From Cardinalis cardinalis (lineage: Eukaryota > Chordata > Aves > Passeriformes > Cardinalidae): 64,000 nt of DNA. The first letter of the stretch is position 1; every line of letters starts with the position of its first letter. The notes under the pieces are model-generated. The model searched no databases. It had not been told where the DNA came from and saw nothing but the letters and a program-made list of their open reading frames with translations. The translations under genes were made by a program, and so were the position numbers. The DNA is taken from assembly GCA_014549065.1 (NCBI GenBank), contig JACDOX010000086.1:2759455-2823454 (forward strand), in the 5' to 3' direction. Below are positions 1 to 11,683 of the stretch, in pieces.

Positions 1-270
1 TAACTGTTGAGGGAAGAATTTGGTCTCATAATAGTGAAGTGAATGTCTGTCAAAGTGTGTGTGCTTACACACAATCAGTCTGTGAAATTCAAATATAACA
101 ATGTCCTAGCCAGTTCTCAGTCACTGGAACAGCTCAGTCTGCAGGAAAAATGAAATTTATGGTGGGAGAAGGGTACAGGTTGCAGTGTGGATCTTGGCAG
201 TGCCAGCAATGACTGACAATGCTCATGGATGAGAAGTGCTGCTTACCAATTGTTTACCTTTGCTTCACAG
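1..270 (+). other. XDH intron, partial
   Basis: This is intronic sequence 5' of the first visible XDH exon. It ends in the pyrimidine tract and AG at 269-270. No exon or repeat is recognised. Confidence 0.8.
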
Positions 271-399
271 GTTGCTAGCAGGGCCCTGGGAGTCCCCACC
301 TCCAAAATTTACATCAGTGAGACCAGCACAAACACCGTCCCAAACACCTCCCCGACAGCCGCTTCCGTCAGCGCGGACATCAATGGAATGGCCGTCTAT
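271..399 (+). CDS. XDH: XDH exon: molybdenum-cofactor loop
   Basis: This phase-0 exon of 43 codons follows the acceptor tgcttcacag. It starts VASRALGVPTSK and ends ADINGMAVY. It carries the SETSTNTVPNTSPTAAS stretch that lines the Mo-pterin site. The donor is GTANGG, so one donor base is uncalled. Confidence 0.95.
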
Positions 400-3300
400 G
401 TANGGGAGCTGGGTTATCTAAAGCAGTGGGTTACAAGGGAGGGCTCCAGGGCATGAAAAGCTGCCCTGAATTTATCTCTTGCTGCTTAAGGAAACCATCA
501 AAAGGAAATTCCAGTGTAAGGTTGTCTCATAATGTTAGCTGGTATAGCATCGGCATTAGATGGTGGATTACTATATTTTTTCAAGTTATTCGAAACTCTC
601 CTTCAGTTCTTTGGTAGTTCTAAAAATAGAGTATTTGAGATTGCTCAGAATGAGCAGAACAAAGCATCCATTTAAATAACCAGCTTCAAAGTAATTAATA
701 CAGCCTTATCTATAACAAATGTATTTTGCTGCATGTGTTAATAGCAAATGGTTTGAGAGCTGTGCTCCACCAGCTCTAAGTGTTGATCAGCTCAGAGCAA
801 ATGTTCTGCTGTAGCATTGGCATGGTTGTGGCTGTCTGCCATGGTGGAGTTACCAATGCATATATTTGCTAGGTATGTGGTTTTTCCATTTTAAAAGACG
901 AATTTAGTACTGGTCATTCTCAGTTTAAAAGATAAGAGGGAGTGAAACCTGTAAAGTAAAATAATCAGGCTGTTTTTATTCTCTGCACGGCTCATCTGTG
1001 TACGTTGAATTTTGGGAAGAAATTTTTCATTCTTTCAGTGTTAAAGGATCATCTTGTAAGCTATGCTGAGCTGTCCTGTACAGATAAAGTTAATGTATAA
1101 ATGAGCAGACTTCTTATATTTTGTGTCATGGTCCAGAAAGTTCTGTGCTGAATTTGGGATTCCTTTCTGCTATCAGCACAGCCAGTCTCCTTTAAAATCC
1201 TTTTCAGGCAACATTTCTTCCTATGGAGCATGACATCCATTAGTGAACTTTGTTCCTTTTTATGATTTGCCAAAGTCCTAAAGGCAATATTGATTTAAAT
1301 ACAAGGCTCTTTAAAACTCTTAGAGGACTCTTAATACCATAAGCTGGCTATTCAAATCTAAAGTATTTCTTCTTCCTCTCTTTGTTTCTAGAATGCGTGT
1401 CAGACTATCCTAAAAAGACTTGAGCCAATCAAACAGTCTAATCCCAAAGGATCCTGGGAAGACTGGGTAAGCTTCTGTTTGTCTGTCATGAGACAAATGG
1501 ACATTATCAGAGATTGTTTTAATTGACAAACCACATGTGCAGGTGTCCTCCAGCCCTTCTGCACCTTGCTAGCATAGATTTGAGCAAAGGCGGTGAAACA
1601 CAAACCTGGCACAGACTTCCAAGTAATTAAAACTTACAAGATGTCATCCCCAAGACATCACTGAGCTTTCTTCAAATTTTGGGGCCTGCCTATGACAAAC
1701 TTCATCAGACAAAAGTCTCAAGTGGTTATGTTTATCTTTGTAGTCAGGCTACATTCTTGAACAGGAAAGGACCTTTCCTTTTCCCAAAGAAACCTGGTTT
1801 TTGATGAAGGGATTCTGTAGCATAGACAGCTCTTGTTGAGCTGCCATTCAGCCCCTATAGTGCTCCTTGTCTGCAATATCTCTGTCCCCTCAATGAGAAG
1901 AGATGGATGGTCTGTAAAGGCTCTGCTCTTCATCTGAGGAGTTTTGACTTTGGGATTTGGAAGTCAGGGTAGAATTTCCCTCACTAAAGTCAAGGTGACC
2001 TGTCAATTAAACCTTTGTCCCTGAGGCTAAAAGTCTAACCTGTAGCTGAGAGACAAACAAACACAAGCAGCTCTTATGCTCTGCCAATGATTCGAGTTCT
2101 GCCCTTGGTAGCTGCTGATGGGGCTGTTTGGGGAAGCAGCTGCAAGCATGATTTGGCAGTGCTGGAGTTGGGTAGTGTGACAGCTGTCTGTCACTGGACA
2201 TTTGCTGCTTGAGGCCTCCTGGAAATGTTTTTGTGCAGTTATTTTCAATGACCTGGTTGTACATTTCACTGTTTTCAAACTCTTGTTCACGTTGCCAGAT
2301 TAAAACCGCCTATGAGAGCTGTGTCAGCCTGTCAGCCACGGGGTTTTATAGGTGAGTGAGAATTCACACTGCAGAGGCACTCACTCAAGTGCATGGATTG
2401 CATCCAGGGAAATTCTGGGAAGATTTACAGCCCCCAGCCCCCTGTAACTGCTCTAAATTAAAGCTGCATTCCCTTTCCTACCTACAAGTGATAAGCTGAG
2501 GTTAACAGCCTCTTGGCTGGGGAGAATTGATTCCTGATGGAGCACAGCTCCAAGGGCAAGTAAATCTGGAGTAGATCTGACTTCATTCCAGCTGACCTTG
2601 GGCTGAAGAGGCATAAATGAAATCAGAGCTTTGCCTGAGGCTCTGCACTGTGTCAGCCCTGTGGCCTAGTTTTGCACTAGAACTGCCATGCAAGGATAAG
2701 AGGGGACAAGGGTTGTCTTTGAGGAAAATCCTGTCTCTTGTGGCATGGCCAGTGTTTCCAGCAGTGTTCTCCCACTTCAGACTCTTGCCTGGACCCTGTG
2801 TAGTTCTGAAATGAGGCACTTCTCTTAGTCAGCTTTACTGCTGGAGGAAAGCAGAGATCTTTAAGGCAGAGGGATTGACATTAATAAATAAGTCTAGTGT
2901 TGAGAAGAACCTATTTAGGGCTAAAATACAATATGTGTTAGTTTCTTTTGCATCCCTGAAATGTATTTTTCCTCTTAACCAAGTAACTTGTCAGCATTTT
3001 AATAAACCAGTTTTCAGATAAAGTATAAGTAGTCCAGTTTGCCATTAACTGTGCTTAAAATCAGTTCTAAGCTTAATAGAGTTTCTGCTTCAGCTTAACT
3101 ACGTTCTGAAGTTTAATGGCCTTAAAGAAACACAACACTGCACTCTAAAAGCAAATGATGTTCCACTGGATTGGTAGACAATAGTCATCACAAACCCTGA
3201 GATTTATGAGCAAATAAAGATGGCTAAAACAGTTTGATAGTTTCAATCAGGTTTTGGAATACAGAGTAGATCAAGCAGATTTCTCTTTATAGTTGTTTAC

Positions 3301-6300
3301 ACTTTTAATTTCTGCATGGGCTTGACAGAAGGAATGAAACAAAAGTGAATAAGGATTTTGATAAGTAGCAATGTAGTTGTATTTGGGTTTTTAAATGAAA
3401 TTAAATGTGGTTTTATTTCTCTTTGTATCAAGAATTCCTGAAGTTGGCTACGACTTTGAAAAGAATCAAGGGAAACCATTCTCCTACTTCAGCTATGGAG
3501 TTGCCTGCTCTGAGGTTGAGATAGATTGCCTGACAGGTGACCACAAGGTGAGGGGTCAGCAGTGAAACAGAACAAATACTGGGTGTCAGCCCATTCCTGG
3601 CTCTGTCATTGGTCTGCTGTGACCTTCAGTGAATTTCTTAACTCCTCTGTTCCACAGTGCAGCAATCCGTAAAGTGTAATAAAACAATAATTATCTACCC
3701 TGTGGGGATTTGAGGCTTAATGAATGATTGCAAAAGTTATTGGATTTGCTTGAGTAAGAGATAGCAGCACTGTGCTGGCACAAAAGTACAGAAACATCCT
3801 GGAATTGAGTTAATCATTAAAAATAACACTGAAGACTTCTGGAAAGAAAGAAAAAAAAAATTAAATCTGGGTCTGACCTAGTTGGTTATGCTGAGCCACT
3901 GATACCAGCATCTTGGAATTAATGTTAACTGGGTCCACTGGACCTCTGGGGAAAACTGCAGTGAGTTCCTTTGAATGACCTTTGGGGTGAACTCAGATTA
4001 AAAATCAGTATGAGAAATTCAGCTGAGATAAGATTATGTGGGATAGCGTTTGAATATTTTTCCTCACGTGAGACCGTGGTGGACCAGTTCCAGAGATCTG
4101 TGCTGATTTACCCTTTACTCCTGTTTTCTAGAACATTCGCACAGACATTGTCATGGATGTTGGTACCAGTCTGAACCCAGCCATAGATATAGGACAGGTA
4201 AGTGAAAAGATATAGGACAGGTAAGTTGCTATTTCCATCATGTTAAGGCAATCATACTGCTCCCAGGCTTTTCTATTTATTATCCCTCTCCAGGCTGTGC
4301 CTTTGCAAACACACCCTTTTTAACTTGGCACAGAATTACATAGGGAAACATTCTGTTAGGGTTTGGGGATTTTTGGCTTGGATAATAAGACTACAGGATA
4401 TTGTTCAGTACCACCCCACTGATGTTTTTTCAGGCTAAATCCCACACTGGATATTTATATTCCTATCTGTCAATATTAAATTTATTTAATTTAGTGAAAG
4501 TTCTCCTGACTAAAGAGTTAGGGTGGCAGATTCTGTCCTCCAGCTACTGCTGTGTAGAATTCTCAATAGGAAGTTGGACCAGTCACTTATCTTGCAAAGT
4601 CCTTGGGCAGACACAAGATTGCTTCAAAATTTTGTGCAGTAATAACCATGCTATCTCTTAGCAGATAAAGGTAATAAAACCAGGCTTGTTTGACAGACCA
4701 AGAGATGAATTGTTAGATGTGTACTTATCTAGCCATCTTAGCTCACTGCCTAGCTCTAGATGTTGATATGGTGTAACTCCAATGAAACTGCTGCAGGATT
4801 TGGGATGACAGGAGAGCATGAATTGCAAAGCTCTGCTGCAGCTAAAATGAAATTTCCTTGGAAGTGACATCTTTTCTGAAAGANTTTTTTTGGAAGTGTC
4901 CAAGAGGAGAGAGGGATTTTCTGTCTTTGAGGCCTGTCATTTAGGTTTGGGAGTTGAGAGATGGGCTAAATGGAGCTTGTCAAAGGGGTCTTCAATTCCT
5001 GTGTCCTTCCACAAATTGCTGCAGAGGATCTGGGGGCACAGGAGTGAAAGGATGTGGCATGAATGCAGGAATACAAGCACACAGAGATGGGTCTGACTGT
5101 CAGATACCTGAGTGGACACAGAGACCAGAGCTGCTTTGTGCAGGGTTGTTCAAGCACATCCTCTTCTCATTATCTTTTTTCTCCTAAAATTTACAGTAGA
5201 AAAAATATGCAAAGTTTTTTAGTACTTAAATGGATATGGGAGTCTTTCTGCAGGTGTCTGTGCTGCTGACCTGATAATACACAGCACTTAGGAAAGCATT
5301 TATACTGAAATAGAAAGCATAAAATAGTTTGTCTTTAGATGTTTCATCTTCAGTCCTTTTAGTCTACTTGTCCTTTGATATATCAGCAAGTTCAACTCAT
5401 TCAATGTTCACCTGCCTGGGAAGAAATCAATATTTTATCACTGATTTTATTTTTTTTTCTGTTGCTTCATCAGAAAATTCCTGTCCTGTGTTTACAGAAA
5501 ATCTGTTTGTGTGTATTTGTAAATTGCTTCACCTGCCAGGGAAATGCAGCCATATTTATGTGGGAACACAGGAATTGTGCAAAGATTGTTCCCAGCAGAA
5601 GGGACAAGGGTTTAGAGATAAAAAGCGGGATCCGAGTCAGGTGGGAAGGGTTGAAAACCCTGGTGGATGTCATCACTGTTTGTCCTTGTGCAGGGAAGAA
5701 CAACAACAACAGAGCCTGTAACCTTGTTTGGATGTGTTTGTAGATAGAAGGAGCCTTTGTCCAGGGCATTGGGCTCTTCACCATGGAGGAGCTGCGTTAC
5801 TCTCCTGAAGGGAACTTGTACACTCGAGGGCCTGGCATGTACAAAATCCCAGCATTTGGAGACATCCCAACAGAATTCAATGTGTCCCTTCTCCGTGACT
5901 GCCCCAACAGCAAGGCAGTTTACTCATCCAAGGTATGCCTGTGAGGTCTGTGGGCCTCTTACTGCCCCATAACACTGTGAAGCAGAGTGGGATAAAGTCA
6001 TGATCCTGTGTGTCTAAACAGTTCATCTCATCATACTGTGGTTACTCTGAGGTCAGGATGTTTTTCTATTTCTTATCAGAAATGTGTGTACTATCCTTTG
6101 TTGTTAGGAAGAACTGAAGTAACCTGCACATTGCTACCCTGATGGTCCATTAGACAGAACTGAAGAGGCTTTTCTGGGTGATAAAGTTTCTCTTCCTGTT
6201 TCTTCTTTAAATCAATTGAGGGTTGATTTAGCTCAGTCTTTCCTCACTGATCACACCTGGCACACTGGAGGCTGTTTTAGCATCNTGTTTCCTCACTGAG

Positions 6301-7274
6301 CACATCTGGTAGACTGAGGTTCCCATCTGGAAGGCAAAGCCTCACTCTTGCTTGTGTTCTGTCTAGGCTGTGGGAGAGCCACCCCTGTTCCTGTCTGCAT
6401 CAGTGTTTTATGCCATTAAAGATGCCATCTACTCAGCAAGGAAGGACTCTGGCCTGACAGAGTCATTCAGGCTGGACAGCCCTGCCACCCCAGAGAGGAT
6501 CCGCAATGCCTGTGTGGACATCTTCACCAAAATGGTAACAGCCCTGCTCTCCAGTCTGCTCCTGGCCAGCCTGCCCATGGGCAGTGTGCCTGCAAGTCAC
6601 AGGGGCCCAGGGCATGGGGAGGCTGTGTCCCTGCTCCAGCAGATGGGTTTTGTTTCATGGGTGTTATCCTTCATTTGANGTGCCATCAACTGAGAGCCAA
6701 ATCCCCAGGCCAGCACTGCTAGGGCTCCCACTGCAGGAAGGGCTGTACAGTATCCCTGAAGTTCAGTCCATTCCATTCTCCAAGTGGTGGGTGTGGAACA
6801 CTGGCTGCTTGTCCTGATGCTCCTGACTATCATCTCCCAGAGAATCATCACATATGGTGAGGGCCACTGTGGGATTTAGTGGTGCCCCTCAGCAAGGGAG
6901 GGGGAGAAAAGTGTTCCTTCAAATACTCCCTTCTTCTGAATGTTATGGCCACAGGGGTCTCCTCAGAGCTGTGGACTTGCTCTGAAGGAGTGCAGGAGTT
7001 ATCCCTGTCACTGGTTTCTCTTGGGCTGCTCTATCATGGTGTTGTCACAGGGCTCAACTATCAGGCCCCTTACAGAAGTGCCATGAGAGTGACATCTCTG
7101 TGTTTGGAAAAACTGGGATAGCAGCTCCTATCTTCACAAAGTCTCCACCTGAAATGTGTGGGACATGCTGAATGCTGGACAGGACTCATTTGTTGCTAAT
7201 TCAAATATTTGTTCTCTTTGTAGTGCCCTTCTGCTGAGCCAGGGACCTTTAAGCCATGGTGTGTGCGTGTGTAG
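271..7274 (+). CDS. XDH: Xanthine dehydrogenase/oxidase, C-terminal part (8 exons)
   Basis: XDH oxidises hypoxanthine to xanthine and xanthine to uric acid in the cytosol, the last step of purine nitrogen disposal in birds. Joined exons 271-399, 1392-1466, 2299-2351, 3433-3547, 4132-4197, 5744-5932, 6367-6534 and 7224-7274 stay in one frame and give 281 codons plus TAG. This is roughly the last fifth of a protein of about 1,330-1,360 residues; upstream exons (Fe-S, FAD and most of the Mo domain) lie before the window. All boundaries are AG/GT. The Mo-cofactor loop ISETSTNTVPNTSPTAAS is intact in the first exon, and the catalytic glutamate motif AVGEPPLF (bovine Glu1261) in the seventh. Aldehyde oxidase was considered, but the sequence and the EHD3 neighbour favour XDH. 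One N lies at +4 of the first donor. The donor at 4198 is followed by an extra copy of itself. Confidence 0.96.
1392..1466 (+). CDS. XDH: XDH exon: helix after the Mo loop
   Basis: This phase-0 exon of 25 codons begins NACQTILKRLEPIKQSN and ends GSWEDW before the donor GTAAGC. The acceptor is tttgtttctag. Confidence 0.95.
2299..2351 (+). CDS. XDH: XDH exon: IKTAYESCVSLSATGFY
   Basis: Seventeen codons plus two bases (AG) of a split arginine codon end at the donor GTGAGT. The next exon supplies the final A. Confidence 0.95.
3433..3547 (+). CDS. XDH: XDH exon: FSYGVACSEVEIDCLTGDHK
   Basis: The exon completes the split arginine codon and adds 38 codons, from IPEVGYDFEKNQGKPF to LTGDHK. The donor is GTGAGG. 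The segment FSYGVACSEVEIDCLTGDHK is near-invariant in vertebrate XDH. Confidence 0.95.
4132..4197 (+). CDS. XDH: XDH exon: RTDIVMDVGTSLNPAIDIGQ
   Basis: This phase-0 exon of 22 codons begins NIRTDIVMDVG and ends AIDIGQ. The donor is GTAAGT. The exon's last bases and the donor are repeated 23 bp downstream. Use of the second donor would add 23 nt and an in-frame TAG at the sixth added codon. Confidence 0.95.
4185..4226 (+). repeat. 23-bp tandem duplication of exon end plus splice donor
   Basis: The 19-mer agatataggacaggtaagt occurs at 4185-4203 and again at 4208-4226, with gaaa between, giving two identical donors (GTAAGT at 4198 and 4221). The first keeps the XDH frame. The second would produce a frameshift and early stop. 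It is seen directly; the effect on splicing is inference. Confidence 0.95.
5744..5932 (+). CDS. XDH: XDH exon: IEGAFVQGIGLFTMEEL
   Basis: This phase-0 exon of 63 codons runs from IEGAFVQGIGLFTMEELRYS through RGPGMYKIPAFGDIPTEF to NSKAVYSSK. The donor is GTATGC. Confidence 0.95.
6367..6534 (+). CDS. XDH: XDH exon: catalytic glutamate
   Basis: This phase-0 exon of 56 codons starts AVGEPPLFLSASVFYAIKDA. The glutamate of GEPP is the general base that activates the Mo-bound hydroxyl (Glu1261 in bovine XDH). The exon ends ERIRNACVDIFTKM before the donor GTAACA, an unusual but acceptable donor. Confidence 0.95.
7224..7274 (+). CDS. XDH: XDH terminal coding exon
   Basis: After the acceptor ttctctttgtag the frame reads CPSAEPGTFKPWCVRV and then TAG at 7272-7274. 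The C-terminal FKPW.VR is the usual XDH ending. Confidence 0.93.
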   Translation, partial: CPSAEPGTFKPWCVRV

Positions 7275-10200
7275 GAGGAAAGTTTGAGGAGCAAACTCTG
7301 AAACTGAGCTTACATCAGAGGAACCACAAGGCAGTAGGACTGTAATGGAGAAGAGAAACCAACCTGTGTTCATGTGGCTCACCCACTGATTCACGGAGCT
7401 TTCACCTTTAATTGTCCAATCATTATTTTCTCTATGAGAGGAAATTGCTGCCAGATTATAGCTGTGATGTAAATTCAAATGAAGAGTAAGTTGAAGGTGA
7501 TGTGATCTAGGTGTAATTGAAAAATCTTACAGGTTTCATATAAAATTGCTGCAAGGATGCTTCTTACCAGCCAATGTGAAATAGCAGAGTGGTTGTTTCT
7601 TCTTTTTCCTGTTACGGGGAAAAGATGTTATCACCTTGTGATGCTATGCCAAGAAGGACTGAAATGTGTTGATCCCAGACACAGTCCTCTAGCTGAGATG
7701 GGAGAAGGTCTAAGAGGTGCTGAGGGCTGGATGCTGCCGTGTCCCCTCTGCACACAAAGCCAGCTATATCCTAGAGGAAGATGAGCAGGACTTCTGGTGT
7801 TGGCTAATGAAGATGGTCTTACCTGTGTAACAAAAGTGTTTCAGAGGNAAAGGCTTAAATGTGACCAACAACTGATTTACCCCAAGTTCAATGACTGTTG
7901 CTTGTTCAATGACTGCACCTGGGCTTTAATGAGATTTCAGTTCAAGTGCTACCTTGTCTTCTCTGATTAAAAACTAAATATACCAAGAGTACTTCCAGCA
8001 AGATGCTGCTTTGTTTGACACAGATTTTTCCCATCCCACACTTCCACATCTCCCCCCATCCTCCCAATAGGAAAGGACATCAGACCTTGGGGTAACAGAG
8101 GAGCTTGCTCATCGATGTTCCCAAGGTAATTTACACCAGCCTAAGCAAGGGGCACGAGGAGGTTGGGCACAGCTGGGGATTAGCTGGCTCTGGGTGCCCT
8201 CTAGGGTAAATCCCTTGCTGTCAAGGTCTTGCCTTCTTTTCAGGAGATTTCTTAGTTTTGCTGAATCCTAGAGAATGAATACATTTTGCTATAGGGAGTG
8301 CTTGTCTGAAAAATGTGCTGGCTATGTGATGACCTGGTGTCATCTGGATGGAATATATTTTTCATGTTGGATTTAGTGCTGGGCATCCCTCCTGACAGGT
8401 TTTGTCACTGTCAGATTCAACACTGGAGCACCATGTTATCTCTAGATGGTGTCAGCCACATACTGTGCCTGCTTATCATTTGCAAGCTTCTATCTGTTTT
8501 TCTGGCCTACTGCTTTTTGAAAAATGTCCTTTTTCTCTTTTTGCACTCCCAGGGCCATCAAAAAAAGTAAAATGCAAGAGGATGTAACTCTTTACAGAAA
8601 ATTTTGCTCACATACAAACTTCTTAAAATTGGCCTTCATCTTAGGACTGGACTATTTATGCTCAGTGTGAAATATTTTTTTTAAGCACTCCAGGGTATAT
8701 TGCTTGGAAAGGTGTAGATTTATTTCTCAACTCAAAATATTAGGGATCTACCATCTAGAAGAAGGGAATTTGTGTATGTGAGTTGCAGGAAGTATTTTGT
8801 GCCTGTTGGGCTTGCTATGTAATTGTTTTATTAATTGAAATATGATAATTGGTGTTTCTTAAGCTCTGAGATATTGACCAAGAACACATTTTTGTTTTCT
8901 CCTGAAAGTTGGTAATATGTAAATATCCTCTAAGAGAAGCAAACGTGGTAATTCATGTGCAAGAACAGTTATTGGAGCCTGTGTGTCCACATTCTTGGGT
9001 GTCCAGGGAGGGATGCAAAATATCAAGTCTGTAAGGTAGATTGGTATCAGCTGTTTCTGTGAATTCCACCTCGTGGGATTGCTGGACATGCTCCTTCAGA
9101 CCAGGATGAGAAGTACAGAGGTGGTGTGTGTTAAAGCAGAGCATGGAGACACAGGCAGAGTGGGACATCAAGGAGCTCCCAAAGTCATCCCAGGGGAATG
9201 ACAGTGTCATCCCAGGGGAAAGCTGCCAGTGTGCAGAGTGCACAATAGGCCTGCAGCTTGTGATGGTCCTGGGAGATGTGGGGATGTCACTAGAAGGATG
9301 AATAAGTGCTCTTTCTCTCCCTGCTTTTGGAGTTTTCATCATTTCAGGATGGGTTTGTCAGTGTCTGACAGTCACAGTGACTGCCTGGTCAGGTGGATTT
9401 TTTTTTTAATTAGATGTATCAAGTCTCTGTTTTGCTGTTTGCTTTGTGAGTTAATTGGAAGTGCATTTGCCAGGTTCTGTGTACATGCAGTGGTCAGAGG
9501 AGGCTGTTCAGAGCAGACCTGTGCAGCCAGTTTTGCTGCAGCACCAGTGAGTCACTCTTTGCCAGGCAGCAGCCCTGGCCCTCCTGATACCCTCACCCAG
9601 CTGATGGAGAGAGGAAGCACTTGCCTTTTGGGGTGCGCTGGAACTGAATGTAAATTAAATCAAATACCTGGGGATGGCAATGGTATAAAATCAGGGTTGC
9701 AAAGTAATGACAGCAACTGATTGTGAGGGTGTAGGGAAAAGGGAAGCTTGGAGGCTAACAGGAATTTACAGAAAGATCATTGTGCTACCTGCCTGTGCTG
9801 TGGGACTCTAAGGAACATCAAGCTGAGGTTTTTGTGTCACTGTGTGAACATTTCATACATTGTTTTCATGGAACTAAGTGCCTGGCACCTTAGTAAGGGA
9901 CTGGGACCCACAGGGGAGGGCTGGCAGGAAGAGAAGATCCCTGACCTGAGTGTGCTCTGCATACAAAGCTGTGGGGAGCAGCTCTCCTGCTCTGAGTGCA
10001 CAGCCCTGCCCCCTGCCAGGTGCTGTGTCCCATCTCCTCACTCTACATCTCACTGTGTGGGGTCTCAGCTCACTGTCACTGGAGGGAAAGCTACTCATGA
10101 AGGGAAAAATGTTCCTTTGCTAGTACTTTCCAGTGACATAAAGCATGGATGCAAGACTCCAATTTAATGGCATATAATTGGAAATTTGCTGCATTCTTCC

Positions 10201-11683
10201 TCCAGAAGTCTTATCTCAGAAGAGGAACTATGCCATCTTGCTAGACTGTAAAGTACTGCGCACAATAACAGCACTTCAATAGTAATTACTGCAGCTGGAG
10301 AGAGTGTGGGAGTGTGAAAGGAGCCCAGCTGATCTGATGTTTTAATGCTATTAATTGCATGGCCTTCTGTGAGAGAGGGAGGCCAAGATTTTGGTAATTG
10401 TTTTAGGTCAGTTCTAATCAACAATTTTCACTAACATTCTTTAATGAGCACTGTCACAACGGTACCATGAATGTACGTGGAATTCTCTGTGAATGTCACA
10501 ACATCACAAAATAAAGCTGCTAAATACTCTGGAAAAAAACATGCTATGGTCAGAGTCTGGCAGGATTTGAAATCTAGACAACTCCTCCTTGGTGTTTGCT
10601 TGACAAAGATGGACCTTTCCCAGGGCCTGTGAGTCAGATCAGCTCGGTGACCAAAGCAGGGAGTGGGTGGGTCATTGCTCTGGGCTGCCCAGCTGGATGG
10701 AGCTGTGAGCCAGCTGCAGAGACTGGGCCTCTGTCTGGCCACGCTGGCAGCTGTGTCCAAAAGAAAGCAGAGTCAGTCCTCGTGCTTCTCTGCCAGCAGT
10801 AGCCTGTAGTAGCCACATCCTGTTTTCCATGGCAGCACAGTGATGCATTCTGATGCTTCTAGCCACCTCCACAGAGCCCACCAGCTGCTGACACAAGGTG
10901 GGAGGCAGTCTGTCTGGTGCTGTGGCTGGTACCTGCTCAACACTGGCACTTCCTTATCTCAGGGCTACTGCACCAAGCTGAATGCTGGACTTGGCCCATT
11001 GGAGTCAGCCCTGGAAGGATGGGAGCCAAACTCAAAACCTGTGAATGGAGCAAGCATTGGGTCCCAATCCCAAGGCCCACTTGAGCCCACACACAAAGAA
11101 AATNAGGCTGTAAAACAGGAACAGTTCACACAGAACAGAACAGACCAAATGATAGGCTGGGCTTGACCTTCCCTGAGCATGAAAAGATTGGGAACATTGC
11201 CAGTGGTTCCCCAGCAGGGTCTGCCACCCTGTGTTACATCTCAGCCTCCAGATGACGTGCTCCTATGGGAGCTCTTCTTGTATCTGAGTGGAGAGATTTG
11301 TCAGGAAAAAGCCATTGCCAAACCTCCTGGAGCCCAGAAAAGGAAATATCAGCACAGGCACAGTGTGTGTGATGCTACAGTGGTTTGCAGCAGGCCTACC
11401 CCAAACTGCTGGCTTTTTCCCATCACAGTTCAGTTCATGCAGTTTTCCAAGTCCAGTGCCACAAGTTTCCCTAGTGCCTGCTCTTGCTGCATTTAAACGT
11501 GATTCAACCACGTTGATCCCCTGTCCCTGGCAGTGGTGTGTCTCAGCTCTGACAGACTTTTGGACCGTGACATGGAAAAACTCACTGCAAGAAGCTGTGA
11601 AGCAAAGGCCTGTCAGTATCTTGAAGCACCTGCTTTTGGTTTAATGCTCCCTGAAACAGTTCCTCCCTCCATGAGGGCTATTT
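7275..11683. other. Convergent spacer between XDH and the sulfotransferase-like gene
   Basis: The spacer holds the XDH 3' UTR of unknown length and the 3' flank of the minus-strand gene. An ATTAAA at 7966-7971 is the nearest plausible XDH poly(A) hexamer. The AATAAA at 10510-10515 seems too far. On the minus strand an ATTAAA lies at 11645-11640, about 40 nt after the sulfotransferase stop. A 14-bp motif, gtcatcccagggga, is directly repeated near 9184 and 9206. The stretch 10240-10440 is AT-rich with homeobox-like cores. No protein gene was found. Confidence 0.6.

Larger units (their letters stand above)
400..7223 (+). other. XDH introns between the visible exons
   Basis: There are seven introns: 400-1391, 1467-2298, 2352-3432, 3548-4131, 4198-5743, 5933-6366 and 6535-7223. 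No mobile element is recognised in them. Around 6238-6310 the motif ttcctcactga(t/g)cacacctgg is imperfectly duplicated about 49 bp apart. Open frames here are chance frames or extensions of exons. Confidence 0.8.

Noticed and set aside
5329..5721. Plus-strand 130-codon frame in an XDH intron
   Set aside because: It lies between two XDH exons, has no recognised motif, and the true exon starts at 5744 in another context.
271..7274. Aldehyde oxidase instead of XDH
   Set aside because: The sequence follows XDH throughout (for example FSYGVACSEVEIDCLTGDHK, AVGEPPLF, the FKPW C-terminus), and the EHD3 neighbour fits the XDH locus.
9184..9225. Short direct repeat gtcatcccagggga as a mobile-element target duplication
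   Set aside because: Only about 8 bp separate the copies, so this is a small local duplication, not an insertion footprint.
10510..10515. AATAAA as the XDH poly(A) signal
   Set aside because: It lies 3.2 kb past the stop, with no other sign of a UTR that long; it is recorded only as a possibility.
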